A stretch of DNA of 27,932 bases from Pavlovales sp. CCMP2436 (Eukaryota > Haptophyta > Pavlovophyceae > Pavlovales): assembly GCA_026770615.1 (NCBI GenBank), contig MU631927.1:45045-72976 (forward strand). The letters are read 5' to 3'. The position numbers and the translations under genes were made by a program. The stretch's first letter is position 1; each line of letters opens with the position of its first letter. Of the stretch, positions 10,040 to 18,824 are shown piece after piece. Below the pieces are notes generated by a model. The model had not been told where the DNA came from, ran no database searches, and was given only the letters and a program-made list of their open reading frames with translations.

Positions 10040-11299
10040 TTACGACCATACGCGGAGCAGGAAGGTGTCGTCGAGGCCGGCATATCTCGAGTCAGACCCG
10101 CCGAAGATGAGAAAGCCACCTCCGCACTGGATCGCCGCGTGGCTGCCGCGCGCGCGAGGGGGCTCGCCGCCCACCCTGGGGTTGCTCCACCGCCGCAGCC
10201 GCAAGTCGAAGCAGTGCAGTTTGGTGTTCACGTGCGAGTAGCGGCCACCGAACACAACTAACCGGTTGCCGAGGGGGACGAGCGAGTGGGCATGCCGCGG
10301 GGATGGCGCGCTTCCCCCTGCGCTGACCACCTGTGTCCACGCGCGCGTGACCAGGGCGTACTCCCACAGGTCGTTGAGTGCGACCCCACCCGTCATGCGA
10401 CCCCCGAATACGTACATGCTCTCCGCCACGCGGCAGGCCGCGTGGCCGAAGCGTGGGCTCGGGCTTGCGCCGGCGCACTCGTGCCACGTCCACTGGCGCG
10501 TGCACACGCTAAACGAGAGCACGTCGTTGAAACAGCTGCCAAGCGTCAAGCCGCCGAAGATGACCGCCTCCGAGCTGCTGTTGTACGTGATCGCTGAGTG
10601 CCATGCCCGCGCGTCGGGCCGCACGCTCGCGTCGGCGGCCTGCGCGGTGTGCGGGAGCAGCATCGTCCACGCTGCGATGCGCGTGTCGAAGAGCCACACG
10701 TCGTTGACGTAGAAGTCGCCGTCTTGCCCGCCGAACAGAAGTAGCCCCACAGGATGCACCGAGTCGCTCAGCGAGACGGGCGAGAGCGTGGCCGAGATGC
10801 GGGCGACCGGAGTGTGCTCCGAGGTCGGCGCGACCAGCTCCCACGAGGCCGTGCCAGTGGCCGCCAAGTCGCACCGGAGCATCCACAGGTCGCCCGGCGG
10901 CTCGTTGAGCAGGCCATGGCCGCCAAACACGTAGCCGTGGTCTGCGCTCACCGCCGCTGCGCAATGCGCCCAGCGCGCCGACGGCTGGGCCGAGCCGGCC
11001 GCCGGCGGGCAGTGCCACCACGAGAGCGAGCTGAGCGCGTGCCACTGCTTGTACCGCTCGCGCCAGCCTGCGCCCTGATTTGGCAGTGCCAGCAAGCCCT
11101 CGCCGCTCGACGACAGCGCCAAGTCAAGCACAGGCTTCCAGGCGTAAGGATCCTCGCACAACTTGGCGAAGCGCGTGCTGACCAGCGCGGCGTGGCCGAG
11201 CGACTCAGGCTCGGTGAGGCAGCGGAGGATCGTGAGGACGAGGCTGTCGTCGAGCAGGTCGAATGGCCGGAAGTTGGACTCCTCGCTGTGCGGCGCCAT
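10040..11299 (-). CDS. F-box protein with six Kelch repeats
   Basis: A single open frame of 419 codons from ATG 11299 to TAA 10040. The frame is open upstream to 11383, but only a GTG lies there, so 11299 is preferred. An F-box (residues about 11-57: FDLLDDSLVLTILRCL, then a VSTRFAKLC-like second half) would bind Skp1 in an SCF ubiquitin ligase. It is followed by six Kelch units, each with the hallmark hydrophobic-FGG turn (Gly pairs near 126, 190, 249, 299, 351 and 400) and the downstream W or Tyr/Trp positions, enough for a closed six-bladed propeller that would recruit the substrate. No LOV or PAS domain precedes the F-box, so it is not a ZEITLUPE-type receptor. No introns are needed. This is the only long, unbroken gene among decayed elements, which argues that it is functional. 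The substrate is unknown. Confidence 0.88.
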   Translation of the reverse strand: MAPHSEESNFRPFDLLDDSLVLTILRCLTEPESLGHAALVSTRFAKLCEDPYAWKPVLDLALSSSGEGLLALPNQGAGWRERYKQWHALSSLSWWHCPPAAGSAQPSARWAHCAAAVSADHGYVFGGHGLLNEPPGDLWMLRCDLAATGTASWELVAPTSEHTPVARISATLSPVSLSDSVHPVGLLLFGGQDGDFYVNDVWLFDTRIAAWTMLLPHTAQAADASVRPDARAWHSAITYNSSSEAVIFGGLTLGSCFNDVLSFSVCTRQWTWHECAGASPSPRFGHAACRVAESMYVFGGRMTGGVALNDLWEYALVTRAWTQVVSAGGSAPSPRHAHSLVPLGNRLVVFGGRYSHVNTKLHCFDLRLRRWSNPRVGGEPPRARGSHAAIQCGGGFLIFGGSDSRYAGLDDTFLLRVWS

Positions 11300-11623
11300 C
11301 CGTCTGGGCAGAGCGTGTGCCACTGCGTGTGCCGCTTCACGGGCTCGAGCGGGCGGCGGCGGGCGCCATCGTGACTTTGCCACCTCACGAAGGGGAATGG
11401 GCGAGGGAATGGGCGAGGGTCAAGACGACTGCCCGTCCAGCTGCGACTCGCAAGCGGGGCTTTTAGTGCGGTGAGCCGGGCTGCGCTCGCGCGTACATCG
11501 TCGCGAAAATATCCGGGGGGGGCCCGGGGGGGAGCCTGTGGCATCTGCTACGACATCGTCACCAACTTTACCTCTATCTATCACCCCTGCTGGCAGGACT
11601 GATGTCTCACGTCGACCAATTCT
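11300..11623. other. Upstream region of the F-box gene
   Basis: Likely 5' UTR and promoter of the minus-strand F-box gene. It includes G-rich runs (11513-11531) and no obvious TATA box. Nothing else is recognised. Confidence 0.35.
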
Positions 11624-11770
11624 GTGAATGAGCGCCGCCTGAACCTGTTGAACCATACTGAGCCGCTTATATGTACATATATATATCTACTGGTTATTAA
11701 CAGTCGTCAGTGATGAGTGAACACCACCTGGTTGAACCATGCTGAGCTGCTAATAATACTAGTTATTAGC
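11624..11770 (+). repeat. Diverged tandem duplication, ~70-80 bp units
   Basis: Unit 1 (about 11624-11703) and unit 2 (about 11711-11770) share GTTGAACCAT(A/G)CTGAGC(C/T)GCT, and both end in TACT(G/A)GTTATTA. Unit 1 contains an extra TA-rich run (ATATGTACATATATATAT). They lie about 325 bp upstream of the F-box start codon. Confidence 0.6.
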
Positions 11771-11869
11771 TCAGTTGATCAGGCTGGCGCCTGAGGACTC
11801 CGGCCCCGCGAGCAATACTGCTGAAATGCGCGGGCTACTGTATAACCCCATGGGTATCACGATCTCCGA

Positions 11870-11950
11870 TATATTACTGATAGGGATTCAAGCTGGCGTC
11901 TGACCGCTGACTCCTGTGGCATGGTCGCCGGAGCGCTCGCTGCATGCCGG
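11870..11950 (+). mobile_element. Small dispersed element (GATTCAAGCTGG family), diverged copy
   Basis: Begins with ATATATTACTGATAGGGATT and the core GATTCAAGCTGGCGTCTGAC, then diverges while keeping spaced matches (GGTC, GAGCGCT, TGCATGCC) to the fuller copies at 13040-13119 and 19083-19170. A shorter similar word occurs at about 11780. No duplication of the target is visible here. Confidence 0.5.
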
Positions 11951-12040
11951 CAATTACCATATCGCATAACTAATTCTGATAATAATAAATACAATAATTG
12001 GCTCAGCAGTGTGCGGCAGGAGACTCGCGTTCACTCACAG

Positions 12041-12790
12041 ACGAGATCGTGCAGACATTGACAGAGAGAGAGAGGTTGTAAGGCGGATGGAGTCGTGGAC
12101 ACGCCCGCCACAGTACAGCCCCCCCTACCCCCCCCCACACACCCTCATGCTGATTATATTACTGAAGCCGGAGGTGCTTGCCTCGCGCACTCGTATAGAA
12201 ATGTGGTTATGCGCTGTTCGTCGTCGACGTCGAGCAGCATGCTATCGCTGACTTTTTCATCTCCGCGCCTTCAGCTATTACGTGTGCATCATCGACACGC
12301 CCAACAATGAGGTCAAGCCAAATGTGCTGAAGCAGATTGGCGCGCTACTTCCAACCCGTACAGGAAGAGGCGTAACTGCCCGAGATTCTCTCGGAGTTTC
12401 CCCGGACCTCCGCCCAAAGTTTAGACCTTGGGGAGGTCCTGGGCCCAGGTGCACAGGGGTGTTTAAGCGAGCGAGTTTGTGAGTGAAAGAAATTTCGCGT
12501 TTACGCGTAAGTTTTTGTCTAAGCCTTTTTCGCATTTACGCGAAGATTGGGGTGGGGAGGGGGGGGTTCTTTTTTTCGCGTGAGAAGAGAAGAGATCCCG
12601 CGCCTTGAACACGGTGGCCGTTGCACACACCAATTATCGGTCGTTTCAACCTGGGGACGGCCGTTGCACACACCAGTTCGGCAATTTCGACCTGACTCCG
12701 AAGCTCGTCCATGAAATTTTCTCGGGCATCTCGGTGAACGTCTCTGTCCTCTTTAACATGCAGTCAAAGTTCATCGCGAGTCCCTCGTGA
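12041..12790 (+). CDS. Putative split gene fragment, three candidate exons
   Basis: Three short protein-like segments join in one frame through plausible GT-AG introns. Exon 12041-12077 follows an acceptor (CACTCACAG) and ends at donor GTAAGG; it leaves a codon open by two bases. Exon 12275-12371 follows CGCCTTCAG, takes up that phase, and encodes YYVCIIDTPNNEVKPN and about 16 further residues; a GTAACT donor lies at 12372. Exon 12676-12785 follows CACACACCAG and encodes FGNFDLTPKLVHEIFSG and about 20 further residues; it ends at a GTGAGC donor (12786) or at TGA 12788. Phases agree at both joins. I do not recognise the protein, no start codon is found, and the real gene may extend either way or be a remnant. 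Confidence 0.3.
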
Positions 12791-13030
12791 GCATGGGCCA
12801 GCAGAAATATACCAGAAATCGTCCGCCTGGTGGTGGTGAGCACCATGCGGGCCCGGTGCCCCGTCGAGCACGGTCGAACCCGGTAGAAGGAGCACACGCA
12901 CTATGTAGAAGTCTTATCGCGGTCATGACCGCGAAGGTGTGTCGACCTCACCAAAGATTGGCCAGGTCAACTAAGTATTGACCGCCGGTGCACTTTGACC
13001 GGTGACCAGCAACCGGTGACCGGTCCGGGC
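12791..13030. other. Spacer with palindromes
   Basis: No gene. It contains a perfect 18-bp palindrome, TCGCGGTCATGACCGCGA (12917-12934), and a larger imperfect inverted repeat at about 12977-13037 built from TGACCGCC / GGCGGTCA arms around repeated ACCGGTGACC words. Confidence 0.6.
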
Positions 13031-13128
13031 GGTCATATATTTCTGATGGGGACTCAGGCTGGTGTCTAACTGTTCTGAACGTTATGCTGGTCTAAGCGCT
13101 GCGTCGCTCATTGCCTGCTGGTCATATA
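13031..13128 (+). mobile_element. Small dispersed element (GATTCAAGCTGG family) with 9-bp direct repeats
   Basis: An 80-bp unit (13040-13119) is flanked by exact 9-bp repeats GGTCATATA (13031-13039 and 13120-13128). It aligns along its whole length with 19083-19170 (shared GTTCTGAA, GCTGGTCT, GCGCTGCGTCGC, CATTGCCTGCT). The flanking repeats indicate insertion with a 9-bp target duplication. No terminal inverted repeats are obvious and nothing is encoded. Confidence 0.65.
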
Positions 13129-13215
13129 ATACGCATGTAGTTTATTTATTTTTGAACACGACTTACTTAATAGGTAGACAGGCAGCAGCAGTCAGACAAA
13201 TCCAGTGTGTGGACG

Positions 13216-13382
13216 TACCGGGTGTTGCAGGCAAAAGAAACCATAGTGTTAAGAAGCTGAGCCTCGATTTTTAGCATGTTTGTATGTAATTTAAGCAAAT
13301 TTAAGCATTGTTTGTATGTAATTTGCTAAGAAGCTCAGCCTCAAGCTCAAAATTCGCCCTTCTTATTGCCCGCGATCCTCTA
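13216..13382 (+). mobile_element. Foldback MITE, copy 1 (167 bp)
   Basis: Aligns along its length with 15141-15310. Shared blocks include AAGAAGCTGAGCCTCG, AATTTAAGCAAATTTAAGC and CGCCCTTCTTATTGCCCGCG. The ends are inverted repeats (TA CCGGGTGTTGCAGGC... against ...GCCCGCGATCCTC TA), less exact than in copy 2. TA at both edges fits a TA target duplication. Non-coding. Confidence 0.75.
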
Positions 13383-13945
13383 TAGTTCACATTCAAGGCT
13401 GTTTATATACCGGTACAGTATGCGAAAATAAAGTATATCTATTTTTCAATATAGGCCAAACAACAAAAACAAAAACTGCGGCCAAACAAAGTCAAACATC
13501 TTTTGCACCGCATGGGGGCCTTTGGTTATCATTGGACAGGCTTTTCTTTTGGACACTTACGCTGTAAGAGAGCTGCATTTTTGGGAAATGATGGCGAGTC
13601 CACTTTTGGTATGTGATGAGAGCTCTCCGCTCGGCGCACGGGCGGGCACAGAGGTGTAAGATATGGTGCACGGACGGAAGGCGAGACAGACTGTGCCACG
13701 GATAGATGGGCGTTTGCTTTCGAAGTACGTCAGCGCCCCCGAAAACCCCGTATTCGCTTCCGTCCGCGCGCGGTTCGCTCGTCCGCGCGCCACAAGATCA
13801 TCAAGTTCCGCGTTTAGTTTTGGACATGCACGCAGAACCTAGGCGCTCGCCAGATCTCTTTCCTGCTTTCCAGCGGCGCGAGGACGAAGGACTAGGACTG
13901 AGTAAGAGTCGAGTCGCGACTCGGCGCGCTTGGATGAATTGGCCC

Positions 13946-13953
13946 TATAAAAG
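13946..13953 (+). promoter_or_regulatory. TATA-box-like promoter element
   Basis: TATAAAAG in a GC-rich context (CCCTATAAAAGGAGG) is a strong match to the TATA consensus. Expected initiation would be about 25-35 bp downstream. The nearest ATGs (13964, 13969, 14035) open only very short frames; the one at 14035 reaches a CTTCTTTTTCAG acceptor-like site at about 14049-14060, so a spliced transcript is possible. Confidence 0.35.
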
Positions 13954-14164
13954 GAGGGTTGCGGATGCGATGCCGTCCGAGATCGCGTGACCAAACGCAT
14001 TACACGTGGGTCTGCACATGTGACCAATACTGGCCATGGGGATTCTCGCTTCTTTTTCAGCTGGTAATAAGTGGAGACATGTCAGGGGACGGACGGTTTT
14101 CTATAATTTTCTGTTTTCTGTTGATTCCATGACCAAGTTAAATGTAACTTTAACTCACGTCTAA

Positions 14165-14378
14165 ACCCCTATTACGGGACGGTTTCGGACATATCGGGTT
14201 CCAGCTGAGTTATAGAAAGGTCGGGGGAGCGCGCTTGATGGCCCGGGGGAAGCCTTGGGTGTTGTCGAAGTGCCCTGAGAAGCCTGGCATCATCGGGCAA
14301 GCCCCCGGCCCGCCGTAACACGTCATGTTAAGTGCTGTAGAGGCAAAAAAATAACTAAAACGACCCCTATTACGGGAC
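14165..14378 (+). repeat. 16-bp direct repeats ACCCCTATTACGGGAC bracketing 182 bp
   Basis: The exact 16-mer occurs at 14165-14180 and 14363-14378. Its reverse complement is the core of the tandem repeat at 15083-15146. The bracketed DNA is GC-rich with no recognised gene. Confidence 0.7.
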
Positions 14379-15082
14379 AGTGGTCCCCAGCGCCCATTGG
14401 CGCCCATCAGAGGACATGGAGGCCCCTAGAGCAGGGTGGCGGCGAGCAAGGGTTTGAGGCACTCCCTCCCGTCACCCCCTCGGCGGGGGCCACGCCTTGT
14501 CGGCATACTTCTTCTCCGCGATGAAGTTGTGGACGAGGTCGTGTAGCCCAGCAGGTGGCCTCCAGACTGCTCGAGCTCGGCCGCACGCGCGACCGCCACG
14601 CGCCCGGCCATGCGCTCGGCGACACCCGCGGTGGTTTGGCCGTGACGCAGACGCGCCTTGCCAGTTTCCTCCCAAGGTCTAAACATGTTCACGGTCGCTC
14701 CTTGGCTCGCTTTTGACGTGGTCGTGACAAAAAGTTTCATTTTTATGGTGAATATGTATCCCGCAGTGAATGGCTCCGCGAGTTCTCAAGATATCGCGAC
14801 GGTACCCGGATTGGCGTGACTGCTAGCTCATAGGGAACGCTAGGATCCATCAGCGAGAACAGTAGCTGCTCCCGTTCGTGCGCCAAAGTAATTTGAGTTA
14901 AAATCACGGCCAAAATTTCTGATTCGGCGCAAAGCGCGGCGCGCTCTAACGGCGGACCAAAAGGTCGGACAGGGCCATTTGCTGGCTTGGCGGGCGCGCC
15001 TTGGCTAGAGGGCTATCCGACGCTCCAACTCCCGTCGCAAAACTTCCAGCCGTTCGCGCGTTAGACTCATGCGCGGGCGATC

Positions 15083-15146
15083 GTCCCGTAAGAGGGCCCG
15101 TCCCGTAATAGGGCCTGTCCCGTCATAGGGCCCGTCCCGTTACAGG
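15083..15146 (-). repeat. 17-bp tandem repeat, ~3.7 copies
   Basis: Units of GTCCCGTAATAGGGCCT type (variants AAGAGGGCC, AATAGGGCC, CATAGGGCC, TTACAGG) are repeated head to tail. The unit is the reverse complement of the 16-bp word at 14165 and 14363. The last partial unit runs into the left end of the second foldback MITE. Confidence 0.85.
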
Positions 15147-15310
15147 ATGTCGCGGGCATAAGAAGCCGTAGTGATAAGAAGCTGAGCCTCGTTTTTTTGC
15201 ATTGTTTGCATGCAATTTAAGCAAATTTAAGCATTGTTTGTATGTAATTTGCTAAGAAGCTCAGCCTCAAGCTCAAAAATCGCCCTTCTTATTGCCCGCG
15301 ATCCCCTGTA
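15141..15310 (+). mobile_element. Foldback MITE, copy 2 (170 bp)
   Basis: Terminal inverted repeats begin TACAGGATGTCGCGGGCATA on the left and, read inward from the right, TACAGGGGATCGCGGGCAAT, continuing into AAGAAG on both sides. A second nested inverted pair (AAGAAGCTGAGCC / GGCTGAGCTTCTT) lies inside. TA borders on both sides fit a TA target duplication. It is non-coding and is the better preserved of the two copies. Confidence 0.8.
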
Positions 15311-15451
15311 TAGGTATACAATTAAAATGAAGTGCGCTACTGCGCAAGTCGTCTAATCGCCGGGGGCGATAATCTCCAACCCCTGGTCTAGTCCCAGGCG
15401 GCGGGGTGACTCAATAATCCTCTACTTATCTTAAAAAAACTCTCTCCTCAT

Positions 15452-16277
15452 CTAAGGTGGTTGTGGTTGTTGGCCTGGGATAAGTGGTTTGGTTCCTCTG
15501 TAGTGTGAGTCGATGTTGCTGTGTATCACGCGAATGGGCATGGGTCCGAGGTCTGTTTGTCTGGGTGTGTTTATCAGTGTGACTAGTGAGTGTTTCACAA
15601 CACTTCAATCCAGGGAGATCCTCTCGGGGACGGACGTTTAACTAGAAACTTACACACTAGTGAATGTTGTCGGAGCCTGCGTGCCCCTGGTCTTTGTGAT
15701 GCTGGTGGCGCCCATTGGACGCTTTTAAGTTATTTTGGTTGTGGATGGGCTGGGTGAAGTGAGTTGGGGTCTGGGCCTGCCATATGAATAAATAAGGTTG
15801 AGGTCACGTCTATTCCCACTTGCTTGTGAGTGGCTATTGCTATGTCGATCCGTAGGATGGTTGCTATGCTGTAGAACATGTTGTTGGTGTATCCAACCGC
15901 CTTCCTTTGCCTGGTATGCCATCGACCACATGGGAGCGGTGCTGTTGTCACAGGGATCTGTTGCGTCTTCGTTGGGCCGTCTGAGGTCCAAGTGGTTCTG
16001 GACGATTTCGGGTAGCGCCCGGGCGTGGACTATGGCTCGTTCGCGGAGGTTCGCTGCTGCTTGTTTGTGACTTGCACCGCTGCCGTCGATTCCCATGGGT
16101 GCGTAATGGAAACAGTTCCCGTCACCCACAACGTCCATGCCCATGAGATCTACGGTAGCATAGAGTTTTTCGATTTCCCAGGCTCTCGCTGGTGTCCATT
16201 GGATGATTATCTTGTGTTTCCCATGGCGGCCCTTTTGAGCGCGTGGGCGTTTCGAGGGGTTGTTAATGGTTAATGGT
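15452..16277 (-). pseudogene. OTU-like cysteine protease domain, copy 1
   Basis: The frame opens at about 16277 with a basic segment, then a Trp-rich stretch, and reaches the OTU nucleophile motif VVGDGNCFHYA (Cys codon about 16112-16114). After KEGGW the frame shifts by one base, and the next OTU-like helix (NNMFYSIATIL) is read in another frame. In this copy a CAA to TAA change stops that frame at 15730-15732, before the catalytic His. A 66-bp insertion (15590-15655) lies further downstream. OTU enzymes normally cleave ubiquitin chains; in a retroelement the role could be polyprotein processing or deubiquitination, which is inference. Confidence 0.72.
15582..15663 (-). mobile_element. 66-bp insertion with 8-bp target duplication, introner-like
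   Basis: The paired LINE copy lacks this DNA, so the event is exactly defined: 66 bp (15590-15655) between perfect 8-bp repeats ACTAGTGA (15582-15589 and 15656-15663). The insert has GTGT...ACAC ends. On the coding (minus) strand it starts GTGTAAGT, providing a consensus GTAAGT donor, and the duplicated target supplies a CACTAG acceptor. Splicing 71 nt would leave the OTU frame intact with one extra codon, whereas unspliced RNA meets a TGA inside the insert. DNA transposons that create introns this way are known as introners in some algae. Splicing here is unproven. Confidence 0.6.
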
Positions 16278-16295
16278 TAGTGTGCTGCTTCCGCC

Positions 16296-16704
16296 TCAAT
16301 CTTCTGTTGGAGTGTTGTTGACGCTTAGTGTGCTGCTTCCGGCTCCATTTTCTGTTAGAATGTTGGGTATGCCTGTACCCTTTTTTGTGCGGGGTCGTTT
16401 GGGGGGGTTTGGGGGGTTGGAAGTCCGCCCCTGGGCAGCCCATCTGGCTTTATTTTGTTTTTGTTGGGTGTCTGTGTATTGTTGTTGGCGGCGGTTGAGG
16501 ACGGCTGCGAACGCGTCGACATTGTGGGTGCTTGCCAAGTTGTTAGTCTGAGGTGGCTGGGTTGGTGGTGTGAAAGGGTCGATTTTCGTGTCCTCTGGGT
16601 CATCAGGGTCGTTTGTGGGCTCATCACCCTTAATGAGCTGGGTTTTTCTGGCGTTTAAAGCTTCGCTGGCTGCTAGGAGGACCCCTTGTATGGTGCCCGT
16701 CTTA
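16296..16704 (-). pseudogene. Acidic/Pro-rich linker of the LINE polyprotein, copy 1
   Basis: A frame one base off the knuckle ORF stays open for about 135 codons. It contains a helical start, an acidic run (PTNDPDDPEDTKIDPF), Gln-rich and Pro/Lys-rich stretches and a basic PKRPRTKK motif that could be a nuclear localisation signal, then stops at TGA. An imperfect DNA duplication (GGAAGCAGCACACTAA) spans the stop. It is identical in the second copy. Function is unknown; most likely it joins knuckle and OTU domains. Confidence 0.5.
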
Positions 16705-17418
16705 TACTCCCAGGTTTGGGTTCAGTTTGAGGCATTCCTCGACTAGCTCCTGGGTCTGTATCGAGACGCTCCCGGCGTGCGCGTCCGGGTGGCTGAGTGC
16801 AGAGTCGGAGATGGCGCGTAATTCCGAGTTGGTGCCGAGGCCTCCGAGTTTTTCCATGATTACGGTTCGTCGAAGGTCACGTTGGTCGGCGGTTGCTGGG
16901 CAATGCTTCATGATATATTCGACTGAGTCCGTATCGTCCGCTGGGTTTAGGCTTTTCATGATGCAGGAAGGGCATTTGGTGCTGAGTTTAGGGCCACCTT
17001 CGTAGAAGAGGGTAACGTCGAGGAGCTTTGGTTCGTCCCTTGCCCGTTCTGTGTTGTAATTCGTGGTCCCTGTCATGTATCGGACGTATGTGCGTTGAGT
17101 AGTCTCTGAGTTTTTCCCCATGTGTGGTCTTACGGAGGCTGTTGACTCCTTTATCCAGAGGTCAGTTTGGTCCCTAAGGCGGATGGCATGTTTTTGTGTG
17201 CGTCTGGTGAGGTTCCGGGGTTTTTTGCGGACATGGATGTTAATAGCTTGGGTTCCCGCTTCTTCTATGACTGCTCTGCGGATGGTGGATGGTGTGTGGT
17301 CGATAAAGTTCCCGTCTTTATCTGTGATGCCGTACCTTGCTAGCGGCCAAGCGCATGGGCCTAGGTCGTAGAAGGGGGTTGGGTTCTCCACTGCCACTTC
17401 TCTGGCGGCCTGGGCGGC
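16702..17418 (-). pseudogene. RNase H-distal zinc-knuckle region of LINE, copy 1
   Basis: Open from an in-frame TGA (17419-17421) to TAA 16702. Counting from the GTG at 17397, Cys142, Cys145, His165 and Cys166 form a CxxC...HC cluster of the type found after RNase H in several LINE clades. The upstream part is basic (RKKPRNLTRRTQ) and suits nucleic-acid binding. The same protein segment recurs in the inverted copy with one substitution (Ser to Ala near residue 200). Confidence 0.72.
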
Positions 17419-17421
17419 TCA

Positions 17422-18760
17422 GTCAGCGCAGACGTTGAGTGTCACATGCACTGCGTCATAGGTTGGCGTTGGTGCTCCTCCTGCCGTGGGCGGTGGTTGT
17501 ATCTCATTGGCCTTCTCGTTCGCCTTGGCGATGAGGGCATCGGTTCCCGCGTTGTCAATAATGAATGTAAACTTGGCTGGCCGTGTCGATTCTTGGGTTT
17601 TGTATCAGTGGTCTGAGGAATGAGTCAGCTTTGTGGGCTTTCTGGTGCTTGAAAATGTGGGTTTTTCCGGCGTGGATGTTGCGTGTGAGGAGTTCGCTGA
17701 GTCTTGACGTTGTGACTGTCCTGCTGTCGGCTTGGCGTGGCTGTTTCGTCCGTGCCTTGGTGTTGGGGTTGTGAGTCGGTGTTTGTGGCTGTGTTGCAAT
17801 TGGGGTTCAAGCGCCACAAATTCCCTAGTGGGTTGAGGCAGTCCCAAGAGGTGGTAAGTGTCGTCTGCGTTTGGAGGGATTTGAGTCGGAGGCTGAGTGT
17901 CGCAGCTGTGAGCTCGCTGTCTAGGGCGTCCTTAACCCCTGGACGGATGGCGTTGGTCATGTGAATTTCACTTCTCCCGTCTGGGTAGTTGATTAGGTAA
18001 GCGACGCCTCCTGCTGTTTTCCCTGTCATCTCCTTAAGGGAGCCATCGACTGCTACGTCGGTGACAGTTGAGCCTTCCGGGAGAGCTGTTCCTAGTGTTT
18101 TGTCATGATCGTCCAGATGAGCGTTTCTCAGGTGTGCCGTGTGGGATATGGCGCCTGCGGATGCAGCAAACCGTGGGAGGGCTTGGAGGGTTGCGGCTGT
18201 CCGGATTTTTTGGAGAGATGGTGGGATGTGGTGTCCGTGGCCTGCCTCCCAGTTGGAGACCCATTCTCTTGCGAAGAGGGCTCTGCTTTCTGAGACCCAG
18301 AGATCCTCGTTTGTGCGTGCACTTGATGATCCATTCAGCTGGATGTTCATCTTGATCATCCGTTCTATCGCTGCTGTGGGATTGGGCGAAAGAATGGCAC
18401 GGTCTAGATCTGTTGCTCCGTCTGTTCGTTCTTGTATGGGTTGGCACAGTTGGAGTGTGTCGGCAAGTGGTCTGTTGAGTTGGGTCTGTAGTTGACTCCT
18501 TAGCTCTTTGAGTAGGCCGCCTTGGGTTTGGGCTTTCCCGGTGGCTATTAATGGAGAGTTCAGTTCCGGTCCGAGGAGCTCACCAAGTGTGAGTTTCCCA
18601 ATCGGGATGTCGGCCAATATTCGAAAGTTGTTTGAAATCGGGTCCTCCGATTCTTTTGTGACCGTGCTGTTAAGGGATCGCAACCTCTGCGACTGTGGGG
18701 GGGTAGAGAGTGTCGTGGTGCACCTGTGATCTGTCGTATTCGAGAGTGCCGTTGAAAGAA
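17422..18760 (-). pseudogene. LINE RNase H domain region
   Basis: The longest frame is 18683-17625. RNase H signature residues are visible: VDGS (Asp about 213) and DSELTA (Glu about 257), followed after frame changes by a NAGTDALIAKANEKA segment (about 17555-17510) that resembles the last RNase H motif. The stretch before residue 200 is the RT-RNase H connection. At least two frameshifts lie after the Glu. RNase H would remove RNA from the RNA-DNA hybrid during reverse transcription. Confidence 0.7.
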
Positions 18761-18762
18761 TG

Positions 18763-18824
18763 AGATCAGCCTGACTTGAACTTGAAACGTACCGCTTGCC
18801 CGAAACCCTCTACATTAATATAGT
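18763..18824 (+). repeat. 62-bp dispersed repeat, copy 2
   Basis: Matches 204-265 along 62 bp. It separates LINE coding segments on the minus strand and introduces a stop, so it inserted after, or as part of, the decay of the LINE. Confidence 0.75.

Larger units (their letters stand above)
13383..15082. other. Gene-poor stretch with orphan TATA box and short repeats
   Basis: No gene can be supported. Minus-strand frames at 14407-14740 overlap in two frames and have no recognisable domain. A textbook TATA box lies at 13946-13953 without a clear coding exon after it. Direct 16-bp repeats (14165-14180 and 14363-14378) bracket 180 bp of unknown DNA. Confidence 0.35.

Noticed and set aside
11300..11383. 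Longer F-box protein starting at 11383
   Set aside because: The upstream in-frame start is GTG; the first ATG is at 11299 and directly precedes the F-box.
14407..14740. Overlapping minus-strand frames of 67-104 codons
   Set aside because: Two frames each look partly protein-like (a HNFIAEKKYADKAW piece in one), but no start, domain or homologous copy in the window supports them.
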